Positions 44,005 to 54,712 of a stretch of 64,000 bases of DNA are shown one piece after another. This stretch comes from Pseudonocardia sp. TRM90224 (GTDB lineage: Bacteria > Actinomycetota > Actinomycetes > Mycobacteriales > Pseudonocardiaceae), in assembly GCF_021245725.1 (NCBI RefSeq), contig NZ_JAJGSX010000004.1, forward strand, positions 107,516 to 171,515, written 5' to 3'. Under the pieces are notes generated by a model. The model was not told the DNA's origin, did not search any database, and saw only the letters and a program-made list of their open reading frames with translations. The position numbers and the translations under genes were made by a program. The stretch's first letter is position 1; each line of letters opens with the position of its first letter.

Positions 44005-44660
44005 CCGAGCAGGACACCGTCGTGCTGACCAAGGAAGCCGGTGCCCCGGCCGACCCTGCGGTGCGCCGCAGGTCCCGGTCGGCGCTGGCCCGCTCCGCCG
44101 CTCGCGACCGATCGCTCGTCGTGCTGATCGGGCTGGTGCTGCTCGCCGCGGGGGTGCTCGTCGCGCTGCTCTCGTACGGGGTGTTCGGGGTGCCGCGGGC
44201 GAGCCGCCCGCTGCTCGACCCCATGATCGTCGACGCCCTCCGCGCTCAGCCGCTCGCCGCGCGGATCACCGCCATCGTCGTCGGCGCCCTGCTCGCGCTG
44301 CTCGGCCTGCTGTGGGCGGCTGGTTCGGTGCGACCCGAACGGCGGCCCGACCTGGTGCTGGAAGCGGGCGCCGAGACGTCGATCGTGGTCAGCTCCGGAG
44401 CCGCGGCCGACGCCGTCGCGACCGAAGCCCGCCGGCTGCCGGGGGTGGCCAAGGCGCGGGCGCGGCTCGTCGGGCCCGCGACGGCACCCGCGCTGCGGGT
44501 GACGCTGTGGCTCGCCGACGACGCCGACGTCGCCCAGGTGCTGCGCCGCTTCGACGACGAGGTGCTGGGGACGGCACGCGAGTCGCTCGGCATCACGACG
44601 CTGCCCGTCGGCGTGCTGCTCGACCTCGACGCCCCGACCCGCGCGCCCCGCGTCACCTGA
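44001..44660 (+). CDS. AmaP-like alkaline-shock membrane anchor protein
   Basis: The 219-residue protein has two membrane helices (about 38-62 and 90-110) and a cytosolic C-terminal domain ([34 protein letters not shown], then LRVTLWLADDADVAQVLRRF) similar to the AmaP family. It would tether the Asp23 proteins to the membrane. It is the last gene of the operon. A family 2 palindrome begins right after its stop. Confidence 0.8.
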   Translation: MTEQDTVVLTKEAGAPADPAVRRRSRSALARSAARDRSLVVLIGLVLLAAGVLVALLSYGVFGVPRASRPLLDPMIVDALRAQPLAARITAIVVGALLALLGLLWAAGSVRPERRPDLVLEAGAETSIVVSSGAAADAVATEARRLPGVAKARARLVGPATAPALRVTLWLADDADVAQVLRRFDDEVLGTARESLGITTLPVGVLLDLDAPTRAPRVT

Positions 44661-44729
44661 AACTTCCCCACCGTTTTGGGTGGATGCGCGCCCGTACGGC
44701 GCGCAAGTGCACAAAACGGTGAGGAAGTT
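44661..44729. repeat. Family 2 palindrome, copy 6
   Basis: AACTTCCCCACCGTTTTG faces CAAAACGGTGAGGAAGTT (one changed base), with inner arms GCGCGCC/GGCGCGC. It begins at the stop codon of the AmaP-like gene and lies 84 bases before the next gene on the same strand. Confidence 0.95.
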
Positions 44730-44812
44730 CGGGTGGGGACCCCGCTCACGGGGGTCACACCGGTGATGCGGCAACCTCGACCCCGACCAGCACGACCGGT
44801 TGGGGAGGGCAC

Positions 44813-46393
44813 GTGAGAGCTGCACCGCGTGGAGCGGTGTCCCGGCGTGCTGCCGCCATCGTGCTGCTGTCCATCGCCGTGCTGCTCGCGGGCTGCACCG
44901 TGGGGCCCTCGGACCGGCCCCCCGTCGCCGTGCGCGGCGAGAACATGCCCGCCCCGCCGACCGCCGTGCCGCAGCTGCCGCCCTCGATCGACGAGCTCCC
45001 CGAGCCGGAAGAGCTTGCCACGACGATCCCGTTCTACGACTGCACGGAGGACCTCACCCCGGTCATCATCCCGCCGCCCGCGCCCGGCCTGCGCATCGAG
45101 TGCGGCGACCTGAGCGTGCCGGCCGATCCCGACGCGCCGCAAGCCGGCTCGGTGCTGCTCGAGGTGCTGCGGGTCGGGTCCGCCGACGCCACGCCGAACC
45201 TGCCCCCGCTGCTCGTGGTCGGCGACTCCGCGGGCGAGCCGACCGCGCGCGCCGCGATCACCATGGCCGGCAAGGTGTCGCCGGAGCTGCTGGGCCGCTA
45301 CAGCCTCATCGGGATCGACCGCCGCGGCGCGGGCGAGGACTTCCTCGACTGCGCGCGCCCGTCGACCCGCTCCGCGCTCGTCGACGCCACGAACAGCGGC
45401 GAGGCCGCGCTCACAGCGCTGCTGGAGCAGGCCCGGCTCGTCGTGCAGGACTGCCAGCTCAACCTCGACGCCGGGATCGGCGCCTACCGCACGGCCACCA
45501 CGTCGTCCGACATCGAGCTGCTACGGCAGGAGCTGGGGGTCGACCGGCTCGCAGCGGTCGGGGTCGGCGACGGCGCCGCTGCGCTCACCGGCTGGGCCCG
45601 CGCCCAGCCGATGCACGTCGGCCGGCTCGTGCTGGACAGCCCGCCGGCGCCCGACGCCGACGAACCCGAGCTCTCGGAGGGCCGGGCGAAGTCGGCGGAG
45701 GCCGCGTTCGACGCGTTCGCCGTCGCCTGCAAGGCCCGTCCCGACTGCCCGCTGCTGCCCGAGCCGCGGGCGGCCGTCACATCCCTGCTCGACGGCCTGC
45801 GCACCCGGCCGATCCTCGCGGCCGACGGCACCCGCCTCACCGCCGGGGCCACGATCGCCGCGCTGCTCACCGGCCTGCGCGACCCCGACCAGTGGCCGGT
45901 GACCGCCGGCGCGCTGGCCGCGGCCGTCGAGGGCGATCCCGAGCCGCTGCTGGGCATGCTGGTGCTCGCGCTCGGCCCGCGCGGCACGTTCGACATGACG
46001 CTCGCGACGTCCTGCAACGACACCCGCAAGCGGCTCGCACCCGGTGAGATCGGCGGGCTCGCCCAGCAGTGGAAGGGCACGTACCCGCTGTTCGGCGAGA
46101 CGATGGCGATGCACATGCTCGCGTGCGCGCCCTGGCCGACCGGGGGCCCCGCGCCGGTGCGCAACTCGGCGGCGGGAGCGCCGCCGATCCTCGTGCTGGG
46201 CACCGCCGCCGATCCGCGCGGACCCGCCGAGGGAGCGCGGCGCACCGCCGAGAGCCTCGCCTCCACGCAGCTGCTGACCTGGCAGGGGGCGGGGACGGGC
46301 GCCTACCCGCGCACCCCGTGCGTGCAGCGCGTCGTCGACGCGATGCTCGTCAACGGCGTGCTGCCGACGACCGCGACCCTCTGCCCGCCGTAA
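44813..46393 (+). CDS. Lipoprotein of the tripeptidyl-aminopeptidase-like hydrolase family, nucleophile missing
   Basis: The 526-residue protein has a lipoprotein signal ending LLAGC (Cys28) and an alpha/beta hydrolase fold like secreted actinobacterial tripeptidyl aminopeptidases: RYSLIGIDRRGAGED, CNDTRK, and the C-terminal Cys-bearing TPCVQRVVDAMLVNGVLPTTATLC. At the nucleophile elbow, where the family has GxSxG, the sequence is GVGDG (250-254), with Gly252 in the Ser position. Near the end, where GH is expected, it reads GTG. It is therefore probably an inactive, membrane-tethered binding protein. GTG start. Confidence 0.8.
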   Translation: MRAAPRGAVSRRAAAIVLLSIAVLLAGCTVGPSDRPPVAVRGENMPAPPTAVPQLPPSIDELPEPEELATTIPFYDCTEDLTPVIIPPPAPGLRIECGDLSVPADPDAPQAGSVLLEVLRVGSADATPNLPPLLVVGDSAGEPTARAAITMAGKVSPELLGRYSLIGIDRRGAGEDFLDCARPSTRSALVDATNSGEAALTALLEQARLVVQDCQLNLDAGIGAYRTATTSSDIELLRQELGVDRLAAVGVGDGAAALTGWARAQPMHVGRLVLDSPPAPDADEPELSEGRAKSAEAAFDAFAVACKARPDCPLLPEPRAAVTSLLDGLRTRPILAADGTRLTAGATIAALLTGLRDPDQWPVTAGALAAAVEGDPEPLLGMLVLALGPRGTFDMTLATSCNDTRKRLAPGEIGGLAQQWKGTYPLFGETMAMHMLACAPWPTGGPAPVRNSAAGAPPILVLGTAADPRGPAEGARRTAESLASTQLLTWQGAGTGAYPRTPCVQRVVDAMLVNGVLPTTATLCPP

Positions 46394-46423
46394 GGGTGCC
46401 CGGGGCGACCTCGCCCTCCGGGC

Positions 46424-46482
46424 GAGGGCAGGAAAGCCACTTTCCTGCCCTCACAGGGCCTGAAAGTGGCTTTCCTGCCCTC
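46424..46482. repeat. Family 1 palindrome, copy 7
   Basis: 28 positions pair (46424-46451 with 46455-46482) with two changes and loop CAC. Outer pair is GAGGGC/GCCCTC, nearly identical to copy 4. It lies between convergent genes. Confidence 0.96.
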
Positions 46483-46537
46483 CCCGCCCGGTGGGGGCCG
46501 GCGCGGAAGGTCCCTGCAGGGGCGGGGACGCGCGCGG

Positions 46538-47896
46538 TCAGCAGTAGAAGCGCTTGGCCGCCGTCACGACCTGGGGCGACTGCTTCTTGTTCACCGAGGG
46601 CAGGACAGCGGGCAGCGTCTTGGCGACGTCGGCCTCGGCGGTGCCCTGGTCGAGCTGGTCGCAGATCGTGGCTGCCGCCTCGGTCTCCACCAGCCCGGAA
46701 CGGCTGACGGGGACGCTGGACTGGCGCAGCGCGTCGAGGAACGCGACGGCCTTGCGGCTGCTCGGGTCGACCTTGGGCTTCTCGGCGCCGGTCGGTGCGA
46801 CGTCGGGCGCCGACTGGCTCTGCGGCGTCGGGCCGGCCTCCGGCTCCACCGGCTGCTCGTTCCCGCCGCGGCCCATGAGGATCGCGGCCACCGCCGCCAC
46901 CGTGATCATCGCGACGACACCGGCCGCCACCAGGGCTACCGGGATCCGACGCTTGATCGGCTCGTCGTCATCGTCGTCGTCCTGCTCGACGAGCTCCGGC
47001 TCGACCAGCTCCTCCTCGGGCTCCGGCTCGGCCGTCTTGATGAGCTCGGTCGGCTCGGCCTTCTGGATGGCGAGGCGCTCGGTCACCGGGTCGCGGTTGG
47101 CCTCACGGGCCGACGCCGCGGCCGCCTCCTGGGCCCGCCTGCGGGCCGCCCTGCTGCTCGCCGCGCTGCCGGGGGCCGCTGCGGCGATCGGCATCCGGAT
47201 CGTGGCCGGGCCGTCGGCCGTGGGGTCGGGCCGGGGCGACGGTACCGGCTCGGCGGCCGGGTGCTCGCCCTGGAGCTCCCCGCGCTCCCGGTCCCCGCGC
47301 TCCCGGTCACCGCGTTCCCGGTCACCGGTGCGTGGCGCGGCGTCGGGCCGCACGGCGGCGATGGCGTCGGTCTGGACGTCGGTCGCGGTCTCCCGGCGCG
47401 GCTCACGCCGCTCGCGGGGACGCTCGCCGGCGCGATCTCCGCCGCGCTCACCAGCACGATCCCCGCCCCGGTCGCTCGACGGGCGCGGCCGCGGTGGTGC
47501 GCCGTGCGCGTGGCGCGCACCGGCCTGCGCCTGTGCCTGCGCGATCGCTTCCTGCTCCGCGGCGGCGGCTTCCTCGGCCGCCTCGGCGGCGCGCGCCGCC
47601 CGGTCGGCCGCCGCTTCCGCGGCCTCGGCGGCCCGCGAGGCAGCGCCGATCGCCGCGGCCGCCATGCTCGCCGCGTCGGCAGCCGCCTCCTCGGCGGCCA
47701 CCGCCACTCTCTCCATCTCGAGGCGCCGGCGGCGCAGCTCCTCGATCGCTGTGTCGAAGGGCACACCCATGCCGCGTGGCACCGGCGGCGCCGGGTGGGC
47801 GTCGTCGTACGGCTCGAACGGCCGATCCTCGGTCATCAATCTCTCCGGAACCGAGTCGTCGCCGGCGCGCCGACCGTTGGTGGCTCCACCGACCAT
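46538..47896 (-). CDS. Single-pass membrane protein with Ala-rich coiled coil and DUF732-like domain
   Basis: The 452-residue protein has an N-terminal Ala/Glu-rich coiled coil (about 45-120) and disordered Arg/Asp-rich repeats (GDRAGERGGDRAGERPRER; GDRERGDRERGDRERG). An acidic stretch EQDDDDDDEP precedes one membrane helix at about 328-350. A C-terminal outside domain reads AFLDALRQSSVPVSRSGLVETEAAATICDQLDQG...VVTAAKRFYC, the DUF732 pattern seen in mycobacterial secreted proteins, with two cysteines that could pair. GGGGGAG supports the ATG at 47896. Function unknown. Confidence 0.75.
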   Translation of the reverse strand: MVGGATNGRRAGDDSVPERLMTEDRPFEPYDDAHPAPPVPRGMGVPFDTAIEELRRRRLEMERVAVAAEEAAADAASMAAAAIGAASRAAEAAEAAADRAARAAEAAEEAAAAEQEAIAQAQAQAGARHAHGAPPRPRPSSDRGGDRAGERGGDRAGERPRERREPRRETATDVQTDAIAAVRPDAAPRTGDRERGDRERGDRERGELQGEHPAAEPVPSPRPDPTADGPATIRMPIAAAAPGSAASSRAARRRAQEAAAASAREANRDPVTERLAIQKAEPTELIKTAEPEPEEELVEPELVEQDDDDDDEPIKRRIPVALVAAGVVAMITVAAVAAILMGRGGNEQPVEPEAGPTPQSQSAPDVAPTGAEKPKVDPSSRKAVAFLDALRQSSVPVSRSGLVETEAAATICDQLDQGTAEADVAKTLPAVLPSVNKKQSPQVVTAAKRFYC

Positions 47897-48075
47897 CGCA
47901 GGCTCCCCCGTCGTGTCGGCCGTCGTTCGGCCTTTCCGTCATTCGTCCAACGACCGACCTGCGACGAAGGCGCGGTAACCCTCGTCGCACGCACCAGAAG
48001 TGTGGTGTCGGTCACTGGTCCTTCACCGCCGGGTCGCCGAGCACGTCACTCTGACGTGGAACGGGTGGCCGGCGT

Positions 48076-49194
48076 TCACCCACTGAGCGTCACATATCGC
48101 CCCACCACACTTGCAAGCGCATGCACAGTAGCGGTACCTCGACCCAACCCGAGATCCACGGCGGCGTCGAACACCTTCTGGCTGCGTGCCGCGGCCGCGA
48201 CCGCGGCGTCGAGGAACCGGGCATGCGGGACGAGTCGGGCGAGGATCGCGCCGTGCTGGTGGTGCACGCCGAAGCTGCGGTGCATCGCCGCGCGATGCGC
48301 CGCCCCGGCGGCGTCGCCCTCCAGCGCGGCCCGCCCGGCCAGCACCCCCGACGCGACGGCGTCGAAGATGCCTTCGCCGGTCAGCGGGTTGACGAGAGCC
48401 GCGGCGTCGCCGGCCAGCAGCACCCTGCCGTCGGGGTGGTGCCGTGGGCCCGTGGAAAGCGGCAGGTGGTGGCCGCGGACCGTGGCGGGATCGGGATCGT
48501 GGCCGGGCAGCAGCTCCGCGAGGCGGTCGAGCAGCTCGGCGCGGTTGGCGCCGCCGCGGCGGTCGAACACGCCGAACCCGACGTTCGAGCCGGCCGGCAG
48601 CGGGAACGACCACGCGTAGGCCGGGAAGCGGCCCTTCGCGAACTCGATCACGAGGTCGTCGGGCGCGAGCGTGGTCGGGGCGTATCCGCGGATCGCCACC
48701 GCGGTGGCCGAGGGCGGCGTCCGCGGCGCGCCCAGCAGGCGCCTGACCGTCGAGTTGGCGCCGTCGGCACCGATCACGACCCGCGCCGCGATCTCACCGT
48801 CGAGCACGACGTGGCCGGCGCGGACGTCCAGCGCGCGCACCCGCTTGCGCACCAGCTGCGCCCCGCGTGCGACGGCGGCCGCCACGAGGTGCGCGTCGAA
48901 GACCTGCCGCGGGATCACCCGGTTGGGACGCGCGCACACGCGGCTCACGACCCGGCCGCCCGGGCTGCGCATCCGCATCCCGGCCACCTCGGGCCCCAGT
49001 TCGGCCACGCCGGTGACGCCGAGCGCCGCCAGCAGCTCCAGCACGTGCGCCGAGATGCCGTCGCCGCACGTCTTGTCGCGCGGGAACGCGGCCGCGTCGA
49101 GCAGCAGCACCTGCGCGTCGGGGCGCAGCTGCAGCACCCGCAACGCAGCTGCCGCACCGGCGGGCCCGGCGCCCACCACGGCGACGTCGACCAC
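48076..49194 (-). CDS. Geranylgeranyl reductase family FAD-dependent oxidoreductase
   Basis: The 372-residue flavoprotein begins with the FAD Rossmann motif VVGAGPAGAAAA, then FPRDKTCGDGIS (the family CGDG motif), VIGADGANSTVRRLLG and the second FAD motif VLLAGDAAALVNPLTGEGI. Members reduce isoprenoid chains such as menaquinone side chains or archaeal-type lipids; MenJ of mycobacteria is a relative. GTG 49194 is chosen because it lies directly at the Rossmann strand with GGGGGAA in front. Confidence 0.87.
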   Translation of the reverse strand: MVDVAVVGAGPAGAAAALRVLQLRPDAQVLLLDAAAFPRDKTCGDGISAHVLELLAALGVTGVAELGPEVAGMRMRSPGGRVVSRVCARPNRVIPRQVFDAHLVAAAVARGAQLVRKRVRALDVRAGHVVLDGEIAARVVIGADGANSTVRRLLGAPRTPPSATAVAIRGYAPTTLAPDDLVIEFAKGRFPAYAWSFPLPAGSNVGFGVFDRRGGANRAELLDRLAELLPGHDPDPATVRGHHLPLSTGPRHHPDGRVLLAGDAAALVNPLTGEGIFDAVASGVLAGRAALEGDAAGAAHRAAMHRSFGVHHQHGAILARLVPHARFLDAAVAAAARSQKVFDAAVDLGLGRGTATVHALASVVGRYVTLSG

Positions 49195-49239
49195 ACCACT
49201 TCCCCCGCAGGACGTCACAACAACACGCTAGTGAACCGC

Positions 49240-50682
49240 TCAGAACAGCTCGAACGCGGCTTTGGAGATCGAGAACCCGTGCAGGGTGGTCCGGCTCTCG
49301 CAGCGGACGCCGGTCTGCCTGCTGACGCACACCACACCGGCCAGCTGCACCGCCTCGCCGTACTCGAGCACGCCGAGCTCCGGGGCGGCGAGGGAGTCGG
49401 CGACGCACGACAGCTCGCCCGGCCGGCCGGCGGCGAGGACGGTGCCCTGTGCCCAGGTGCCGCGGCAGCTCGCCGGGGTGGGTGGGACGTCCCAGCTCTG
49501 CGTCAGGACGTCGCAGCGCACCTCCGTCGTGCTCATCTGGCAGGCGATGTTGCCCGAGGGCGTCTTGAACCGGGCAGGGCTGCCGAAGCGCGGGTCGGCG
49601 GCCGCGTCGACGGGCGCGGAGTCCGACCCGATGTCGGCCGGGCCCGCGCTGGAACCGGAGAGCAGCTCCGGCCGCAGCAGGAGCACCGCGCCGAGCGCGA
49701 CGACGAGCACGGCGGCAGCAGCCGCGATCCACCGGCCGCGCCGCCGAGGCGCCCCAGCAGGTGCGGCCGGGTTCTCCGTTCGGGTCGGGGCCGGTCCCTG
49801 GTTCTGGGGCAGCGGGAGCGGCATCCCGACCTTGGTCGCAGTGGGCGGGGCGTAGACGGTCGGCGCGGCGCGCAGCCGGGTGCCGTTCCGCAACGCGCCG
49901 GCGACCTCCGCGGCGGTGGGCCGCGTCGACGCGTCCTTCGTGAGGCACGCCCCGACGACGTCGCGCAGCGGCGGCGGCACCGCCGAGCGGTCCGGCTCGT
50001 GGTTGGCGATCTTGTAGAGCGTGCCGGCCGGCGTCTCCGCGGTGAACGGCGACTCGCCCGTCGCCGCGTAGAACATCACCACGCCGAGGGAGAACACGTC
50101 GCTCGGCGGGCCGATCGTGCGCGAGCCCGTCGCCTGCTCCGGCGACATGAACGACGGGGTGCCGAGCAGGTGCCCGGTGCGGGTGAGCGACGTCGAGTCG
50201 GCCGCTCGCGCGATGCCGAAGTCGATCAGCCGGGCGCCCTCGGGGGCGAGCATGATGTTCGACGGCTTCAGGTCGCGGTGCACCAGCCCGATGCCGTGCA
50301 GCGCCGCCAGCCCGTCGGCGAGCCGCCCGGCGACGGCGGCCAGCTGGGGAGGCGGGAGCGGGCCGTGGTCCTGCACCCTGGCCTGCAGCGACGGGCCGTC
50401 GACGAACGCCGTCGCGAGCCACGGGCGCTCGGCGTCGGGATCGGCGGCGAGCACGGGTGCGGTGAACCACGGCGGCGCTGTCGCGGCCATCCGGACCTCG
50501 CGCCGGAACCGTTCGCGGAAGCCCGGGTCGGCGGCCAGCTCGCTGTGCACGACCTTGAGCGCTGCGCGCCGCCCTGCGGGGTCGATGCCGACGTACACCT
50601 GGCCCATGCCGCCCTCGCTCAGCCTGCCCAGCACGCGGTAGGGCCCGAGGGTCCGGGGGTCGTTGTGTTCGAGCCGGTCCAT
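49240..50682 (-). CDS. Serine/threonine protein kinase (PknB-like) with extracellular domain
   Basis: The 480-residue protein has a complete kinase domain: glycine loop GRLSEGGMGQVY, Lys43 in AALKVV, catalytic HRDLKPSN (135-142), DFG (154-156), TRTGHLLGTPSFMSPEQ activation segment. A Pro-rich linker follows, then one membrane helix (about 315-335). The outer domain of about 140 residues contains six or more cysteines (NIACQMS, VRCDVL, ASCRGTW, SCVAD, VVCVSR, VRCES), a probable disulfide-bonded sensor with no recognised family. It stands alone; target unknown. Confidence 0.92.
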   Translation of the reverse strand: MDRLEHNDPRTLGPYRVLGRLSEGGMGQVYVGIDPAGRRAALKVVHSELAADPGFRERFRREVRMAATAPPWFTAPVLAADPDAERPWLATAFVDGPSLQARVQDHGPLPPPQLAAVAGRLADGLAALHGIGLVHRDLKPSNIMLAPEGARLIDFGIARAADSTSLTRTGHLLGTPSFMSPEQATGSRTIGPPSDVFSLGVVMFYAATGESPFTAETPAGTLYKIANHEPDRSAVPPPLRDVVGACLTKDASTRPTAAEVAGALRNGTRLRAAPTVYAPPTATKVGMPLPLPQNQGPAPTRTENPAAPAGAPRRRGRWIAAAAAVLVVALGAVLLLRPELLSGSSAGPADIGSDSAPVDAAADPRFGSPARFKTPSGNIACQMSTTEVRCDVLTQSWDVPPTPASCRGTWAQGTVLAAGRPGELSCVADSLAAPELGVLEYGEAVQLAGVVCVSRQTGVRCESRTTLHGFSISKAAFELF

Positions 50683-50750
50683 GGTGAGAGGGACATTACG
50701 ACGTCCCGGCCGAACGCGGATTGCCCGGTCCGGAGGATTATCAGACGAAC

Positions 50751-50814
50751 TTCCCCACCGTTTTGCCAACCTGCAGACCTCCGAGGGTGTGCAAGTTGGC
50801 AAAACGGTGGGGAA
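50751..50814. repeat. Family 2 palindrome, copy 7
   Basis: 50751-50775 pairs with 50790-50814 with one C/A mismatch. Cores are intact, and the inner pair is CCAAC/GTTGG. It lies between the kinase gene start and the stop of the PLP-enzyme gene (both minus). Confidence 0.96.
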
Positions 50815-50817
50815 CTC

Positions 50818-51882
50818 TCAGCCGGCCAGCGCGGCGAGCAGCGCGTCGCGCACTACGACGTCCTCGCCGGGGCGCAGGGTCTGCGGGTTGAGGGCGATCG
50901 CACCGTCGGTCTGGGTGCCGACCGCGATCCGCGGGTCACCGGCCCAGAGCGCCGCGACGACGGCGTCGCGCCGCTCCCCGACGTGGACGATCGCGCGTGC
51001 GTGCGGCTGCCCGGCCTCGCTGGGGAACCCGCGCTCCACCCGTACCCCGGGCACGTCGCGCAGCGCCGCGATCCAGCCCTGCACCACCGTCTCGTACCCG
51101 GCGATGACGGCCTGCTCGTCCTGCGCGAGCGTCCACTCGACGGCCGCGAGCAGCCCGAGCAGCTCCTCCTTCCCGACCTTCATCCCGCGCCCGACGGTGT
51201 GCCGCGGCCCGCCGTTGGCCCGGCAGCCCTCGACGATCGCGGCCCGCCCGAGCACCAGCCCCGTCGACTGCGGCCCGCGCATCCCCTTCCCGCCGCTGAC
51301 GACAACCGCGTCGGCGCCCAGCTCGCGGGTGAACCGCCACAGCGACGAGACGGGCGGGATCTGCGCGGCGGCGTCGACGATCACCGGCACGCCCGCCGTG
51401 GCGACGACCTCCGCCAAGGGCGGGCCGCCCGCGGCGAACCGCTCCCCCGCGAACCACAGCACGCACGCCGTGCGCGGCCCCACGGTGTCGGTGATCGTCG
51501 CCCCGGTCACGCGCACGGCGTCCTCGTAGCCGAGCCGCTGGCCGGGGTACACGACCACCTCGGTGCGCGCCAGCCCGTCGACCGACGGCAGCGCGGCCGT
51601 CCCGACCGGGTCGACGCCGACCAGACACGCCGCGACGCACTGCGTCACGCCCGCCCACGCCCCCGCCGTGACGTGGCCGGCCTCGTTGCCGGTCAGCTCC
51701 GCGAGCCGGGCCCCGACCGCGACCTGCAGCTCGACGAGGTCGACGAAGCTCTCCGCCGCCGCCGTCATCGCGGGCAGCACCGGAGGGGCCAGCAGCGAGC
51801 CGCCCAGCGCCGTCAGCGTCGCCGCCGCGTTGATCACCGGTCGGACGCCCAGCTCCGCGTATCCCGTCGTGTGTCCCGTCAT
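50818..51882 (-). CDS. SelA-like / D-glucosaminate-6-phosphate ammonia-lyase-like PLP enzyme
   Basis: The 354-residue fold-type I PLP protein begins YAELGVRPVINAAATLTALGGS, as in the SelA-related family that includes DgaE. It has VIVDAAAQIPPVSSLWRF and the PLP lysine in VVVSGGKGMRGPQSTGLVLG. Enzymes of this family remove or move amino groups in amino-sugar acids. It is the last gene of the eight-gene sugar operon, and its ATG shares one base with the preceding stop. An aminotransfer or ammonia-lyase step on the imported sugar is the likely role. Confidence 0.8.
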   Translation of the reverse strand: MTGHTTGYAELGVRPVINAAATLTALGGSLLAPPVLPAMTAAAESFVDLVELQVAVGARLAELTGNEAGHVTAGAWAGVTQCVAACLVGVDPVGTAALPSVDGLARTEVVVYPGQRLGYEDAVRVTGATITDTVGPRTACVLWFAGERFAAGGPPLAEVVATAGVPVIVDAAAQIPPVSSLWRFTRELGADAVVVSGGKGMRGPQSTGLVLGRAAIVEGCRANGGPRHTVGRGMKVGKEELLGLLAAVEWTLAQDEQAVIAGYETVVQGWIAALRDVPGVRVERGFPSEAGQPHARAIVHVGERRDAVVAALWAGDPRIAVGTQTDGAIALNPQTLRPGEDVVVRDALLAALAG

Positions 51883-52643
51883 CAGGTCACCGCGAACTTC
51901 GCGATCGGCGCCACCCCGAGTTTGCCCGCGAGCCACGCGTCCGCCGCGGTGTCGTCGGCGGCGTCCTCGTGGGTCAGCTCGAACCCGTGCCCGGCCCGCA
52001 GCACGGGCACATCGACGGCGTGCAGGCCCGGGTCGAACAGCGAGAGCGTCGCGCGGGCGGCCGGCTCGGCCGCCGGCTCGGCGCGCAGCAGGTCGTCCAG
52101 CTCCCCGGGCGCGTCGAACGGCGCGTTGACGTACACCGCGCTGAACCGCGGCCGTCGCGAGGCCGTGACCAGCGCGAGGTCGTCGCCACGCACGCCGACG
52201 CGAGCCGGGTCGACGGCCGGGTGGTCGAGCAGGAACTCGGCGCCCCTCAGGCAGTCGGCGACGATCGCGCGGTAGACGTAGGTCGCCGGGTCGTCGATGC
52301 CCATCGTGAACAGGCCAGGGTAGGCCGCCTGGAACGGCGAGTCGGCCAGCCGCTGCCCGCGGTGCATCACGGCGAACACGACGTACCGCAGCCGGTCGCG
52401 GTAGTGCGGCGCGAGGTTCACGCTGCCGTACCGAGGCGTGTCCAGCAGGCCCGGGAAAGGCCCGTCGCCGCGCGGCACGGAGAGGAACCCGAAGATCCGG
52501 TACCCGCCGACGCTCGACAGGTGCACGTCGTACGCGGTGAACGCATCCGTGCTGCGGGCCGGCACGGGCGTCAGCACGGGCCGTGCCGGTGCCGCGGCCA
52601 GCTCGGCGTCGACCGCTGTCCAGTACTCCTCGAACCCGCTCAT
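51882..52643 (-). CDS. Acetyl xylan esterase (AXE1)-like protein lacking the catalytic serine
   Basis: The 253-residue protein is a shorter paralogue of the next gene upstream, sharing FEEYWTAVDAELAA, VFAVMHRGQRLADSPF and VDPARVGVRGDDLALV. In the intact paralogue the last motif is VDPTRIGLQGSSQGGG; here Asp155 stands at the Ser position and the GG that follows is lost. The C-terminal RAGHGFE histidine is present. It is either inactive or uses other chemistry, and may act as a partner subunit. It overlaps its neighbours at both ends. Confidence 0.75.
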   Translation of the reverse strand: MSGFEEYWTAVDAELAAAPARPVLTPVPARSTDAFTAYDVHLSSVGGYRIFGFLSVPRGDGPFPGLLDTPRYGSVNLAPHYRDRLRYVVFAVMHRGQRLADSPFQAAYPGLFTMGIDDPATYVYRAIVADCLRGAEFLLDHPAVDPARVGVRGDDLALVTASRRPRFSAVYVNAPFDAPGELDDLLRAEPAAEPAARATLSLFDPGLHAVDVPVLRAGHGFELTHEDAADDTAADAWLAGKLGVAPIAKFAVT

Positions 52644-53565
52644 CGCACTCCCTCCGGGGTGAGGTGGGTGTCGAGGAACGCCTCGACCTTCGGGAACACC
52701 CAGTGCAGGCCCGCGGAGTGCCCGCAGCGCGGGTAGGTGTGCAGCTCCTTCTCCGCGGTGATAGCGCGGTACACCGCGAAACCCGTCTCCGGCGGGCAGA
52801 CGTCGTCCTCCATCCCGAGGTAGACGAACGTCGGCGCGCGCACGTCGGCCGCGAAGTTGAGCCCGTCGTAGTAGGCGACGGTCTCGGCGACGCGCTCCTC
52901 GTCCTCGGGGTGCACCCGCAGGTACTCGTTGATCTCCTCGTACGGGTACGACCTGGTCAGCCGCGCCGACTCACGGATCCCGCACAGGTAGGGCGCGCCC
53001 GCGGCCACGCACCGGACGGCGTCGGGGCGCAGCGCCGCGGTGATGATCCCGAGCCCACCGCCCTGGCTGGAGCCCTGCAGCCCGATCCGCGTGGGGTCGA
53101 CACCGGGCAGCTGCCCAAGCACGTCGACGGCCCGCACGACGTCGACGTAGAAGCCGCGGTAGCCGTAGGTGAAGCGGTCGACGATGTTGTGCGTGAGCAG
53201 CCCCGGGTAGCCGGGGTTGAACACCGCGTTCGACCGCAGCTTGCCGCGCGGCGCCACCGCGAGCGCGGCGTACCCGCGCTCCGACCACGCCCTCGGCGGG
53301 AGCGGCTCGGAGATGTAGCCGGGGATGTTCACGATCCCCGGCAACGGCCCGGCAGGCCGGTTGCGCGGCACCGAGTACCACGCGGCGACGCGGACGCCCT
53401 GGTAGCTCGTGTAGCGCAGGTCGAACACCTCGACCAGCTCCGTCGAGAGCCGCGGCACCGGGGTGAGCTCGACGTCGGTCGGGGGCAGATCGGCGAGTGT
53501 CGCGGACCAGAACGCGTCGAAGTCGTCCGGCCGCGGCACGGTGATGGTGGCTGATTCCGGGTCTC

Positions 53566-53569
<4 letters not shown>
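52640..53569 (-). CDS. Acetyl xylan esterase / cephalosporin-C deacetylase family (AXE1) hydrolase
   Basis: The 309-residue protein has the AXE1 triad: Ser168 in GSSQGGG, the Asp in MEDDVCPPETGF (about 254) and the His in PRCGHSAG (about 283). The family N terminus DDFDAFWSATLADLP is also present. It removes acetyl groups from sugars. Its place after the sugar ABC transporter suggests it deacetylates an imported acetylated sugar inside the cell; no signal peptide is seen. The GTG start overlaps the ATPase stop. Confidence 0.88.
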
Positions 53570-54708
<1,139 letters not shown>

Positions 54709-54712
54709 CGCG

